NCBI GenBank assembly: GCA_913775715.1
Contig: CAJYMC010000009.1
Coordinates: 159,611-223,610, forward strand
DNA length: 64,000 nucleotides
Source: an uncultured Exiguobacterium sp.
Lineage (GTDB): Bacteria > Bacillota > Bacilli > Exiguobacteriales > Exiguobacteriaceae
Direction of reading: 5' to 3'
The position numbers were made by a program, and so were the translations under genes. The notes below the pieces were generated by a model. The model saw only the letters and a list, made by a program, of their open reading frames with translations, ran no database searches and was not told the DNA's origin. Positions 62,701-64,000 of the stretch are shown in pieces (positions within the stretch are counted from its first letter, which is position 1; every line of letters starts with the position of its first letter).

Positions 62701-63969
62701 ATGTTAAAATCAGCCAATATACCCACATCGTTTGTCTTATCCATCCTAGTCGTTTGGATTATGCTCGATGCTTGGATTCGTCCCTTATCCTTCACGGATG
62801 AAGTGTTGCCGAAACAGTGGTCTCTTTGGTTGCTTCCCGTCTACATCGTTTTGTTCAGCGTTTGTTGGTTCATCTTACGACCGCTCTATCGCGCCAATCG
62901 AGCGACTGGACATCAAATCGCACTTATTTTTCTGATTTATCTGACATTTCATATCATTTTTTTCTTTTTTAACGCGAATACGGATCGTATTCTTGCTTCG
63001 CTTTACCTCATTTCGACTTGGCTGTTCGTTGGCATCGTCTCTTCACTCTCGCGTACATCGATCGAGCAATGGCAACGTCTTTTATATCACTTTCTTTATG
63101 GACAAGCCGTCTTTCTCGCTTCCTATGCCCTCATCGTCTCATTTGGTTCAGAGTATGTCCCGGTCGAAAACCTGCAATGGCTTCGGATCGGTCCTTTGTC
63201 ATTTCCTCAACTGTACGTCGGGGAACAAGGCTCATTCCTTCGCCTCGCTGGTCTGATGAACAATCCGAATACGTTTGCAGCGTGGCTCGTTCCAGGCGGA
63301 CTGTTTGCTTGGTTCTATCTGCTCAAACAGTTTCCGCGTCGGCACAGCTTTCTGCATGCTATTCCCCTACTTCTCATCATCATCGCGTTACTCAGAAGCG
63401 GTTCGCAGACAGGAATCTATTCTTTTCTCCTCCTTGCTCTGCTGACGAGCATTCGAATGGTTCCAGGAACGAGACGACGGTTGCAGGTGACAGCGTGTTA
63501 CGTAACAGGAAGCTTTATTCTCCTAGCTGTCTTTGCGTTTCAAGGACTGCTTCCCCGTTTGCTCAGTCTCAACGGACGATTTACGCTCTGGCAAGCAGGA
63601 TGGCGCGCTTCCGCTGATTCACTTTGGTTTGGTCACGGAATCGGAAGTGCCCCACGCGGACTGCAGGAGCAACTGAACGAACAAGTTCTTTATACGTTCC
63701 ACAGCACACCAATCACCTATCTTTATGAATTCGGACTCATTGGTTGTTTGCTGTACGGTGCAGTCTTTCTGTATCTGTTCTACCGACTAGTTCGCATTCA
63801 AACGACGGATCTTGCGTTTCTTGCACTGCTGCTCGCTAGCTGGCTTGGACTGCTTCAATTTACGGAAAGTGTTCTCGTCAGACCGAGTGGATTTTATTTC
63901 ATTTGGCTCAGCCTTCTCGCTTATACGTCGCTTCGTCGACTTCCACCTCACGACAGTACCCACACCTAG
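62701..63969 (+). CDS. O-antigen ligase-like membrane protein (Wzy_C family)
   Basis: 422 residues with about eleven membrane helices and a large external loop (about 295-350) that contains WQAGWRASADSLWFGHGIGS and a following His (FHSTPITYLYEFGLIG). This loop and its conserved Arg/His are the mark of O-antigen ligase/polymerase proteins. In a Gram-positive it could polymerise or transfer glycans, possibly a second Wzy or a protein glycan ligase. It is divergent from the operon. Ribosome-binding site is poor, so the start is uncertain. Confidence 0.75.
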   Translation: MLKSANIPTSFVLSILVVWIMLDAWIRPLSFTDEVLPKQWSLWLLPVYIVLFSVCWFILRPLYRANRATGHQIALIFLIYLTFHIIFFFFNANTDRILASLYLISTWLFVGIVSSLSRTSIEQWQRLLYHFLYGQAVFLASYALIVSFGSEYVPVENLQWLRIGPLSFPQLYVGEQGSFLRLAGLMNNPNTFAAWLVPGGLFAWFYLLKQFPRRHSFLHAIPLLLIIIALLRSGSQTGIYSFLLLALLTSIRMVPGTRRRLQVTACYVTGSFILLAVFAFQGLLPRLLSLNGRFTLWQAGWRASADSLWFGHGIGSAPRGLQEQLNEQVLYTFHSTPITYLYEFGLIGCLLYGAVFLYLFYRLVRIQTTDLAFLALLLASWLGLLQFTESVLVRPSGFYFIWLSLLAYTSLRRLPPHDSTHT

Positions 63970-63997
63970 AGCACCTACACGAAAGGGGTATGACATC

Positions 63998-64000
63998 ATG
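63998..64000 (+). CDS. Start of a further gene cut by the window edge
   Basis: The last three bases are ATG, 9 nt after AGGGG in GAAAGGGG, 28 nt after the ligase-like gene. This spacing suggests a co-transcribed gene, but nothing of its product is visible. Confidence 0.4.

Noticed and set aside
1..64000. tRNA, rRNA, insertion sequences, prophage or CRISPR arrays
   Set aside because: No transposase, integrase or cas-like product, no regularly spaced repeats and no rRNA or tRNA-like segments were recognised on either strand by eye.

Overview
The window reads as a chromosomal segment of a low-to-moderate GC Gram-positive bacterium (Bacillota, Bacilli). Ribosome-binding sites are strong AGGAGG-type, TTG and GTG starts are frequent, and there are S-box and ydaO-type (c-di-AMP) riboswitches, lipobox lipoproteins and sortase-free secreted wall proteins. 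Several products look most like those of Exiguobacterium and related Bacillales. That genus call is inference, since no search could be run. I saw no insertion sequence, phage, CRISPR array, rRNA or tRNA.

Region 1 to 25 kb is a mosaic of short core and housekeeping units. They are a polyamine importer operon (regulator-potABC, running off the left edge), DegV, a TspO-like membrane protein, a small Fe-S-type protein, an MHYT-GGDEF-EAL c-di-GMP phosphodiesterase, an ECF sigma/anti-sigma pair and a CstR persulfide sensor. Next come a secreted phosphodiester glycosidase, a lactonase-like protein, an MBL hydrolase, a GH13 alpha-glucosidase and an MtnE-like aminotransferase. The stretch ends with a SAM-riboswitch-controlled metNIQ operon, a GNAT enzyme, a CAP-domain protein and a 916-residue secreted nuclease.

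Region 25 to 47.7 kb holds YyaL, a 1123-residue glucosaminidase autolysin with eleven SH3b repeats, and a kdpFABC potassium-pump operon. The kdp operon is preceded by a c-di-AMP riboswitch and an unreported-looking 35-residue ORF, and ends in a kinase-less KdpD. After it come glutathione peroxidase, glycerate kinase, a double-domain CDP-glycerol glycerophosphotransferase, a zinc-ribbon/lipoprotein pair, a Gfo/Idh oxidoreductase, a D-Ala-D-Ala carboxypeptidase and an AmiS/UreI channel.

Region 47.9 to 62.4 kb is one long minus-strand surface-polysaccharide operon. In transcription order: Wzz/YveK, a PglF/CapD-type 4,6-dehydratase, Wzx flippase, a Wzy-like polymerase, UDP-uronate 4-epimerase, a CapK-like ligase, a TviB-like dehydrogenase, a GT4 glycosyltransferase, a PglC-like phosphoglycosyltransferase, a FemAB-like acyltransferase, a DegT aminotransferase, a protein made only of four homing-endonuclease-associated repeats, and an LCP ligase. 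The set makes sense as a Wzx/Wzy-type capsule or EPS with amino-sugar and uronic-acid residues, attached to the wall by the LCP protein. A divergent O-antigen-ligase-like gene follows at the right edge.

The most interesting items are the repeat-only protein and FemAB-like enzyme of the polysaccharide operon, the kdp leader with its extra microprotein, a hairpin-rich leader that ends in a terminator ahead of a YdaT-like gene, and a terminator that doubles as the ribosome-binding site of the TspO-like gene.
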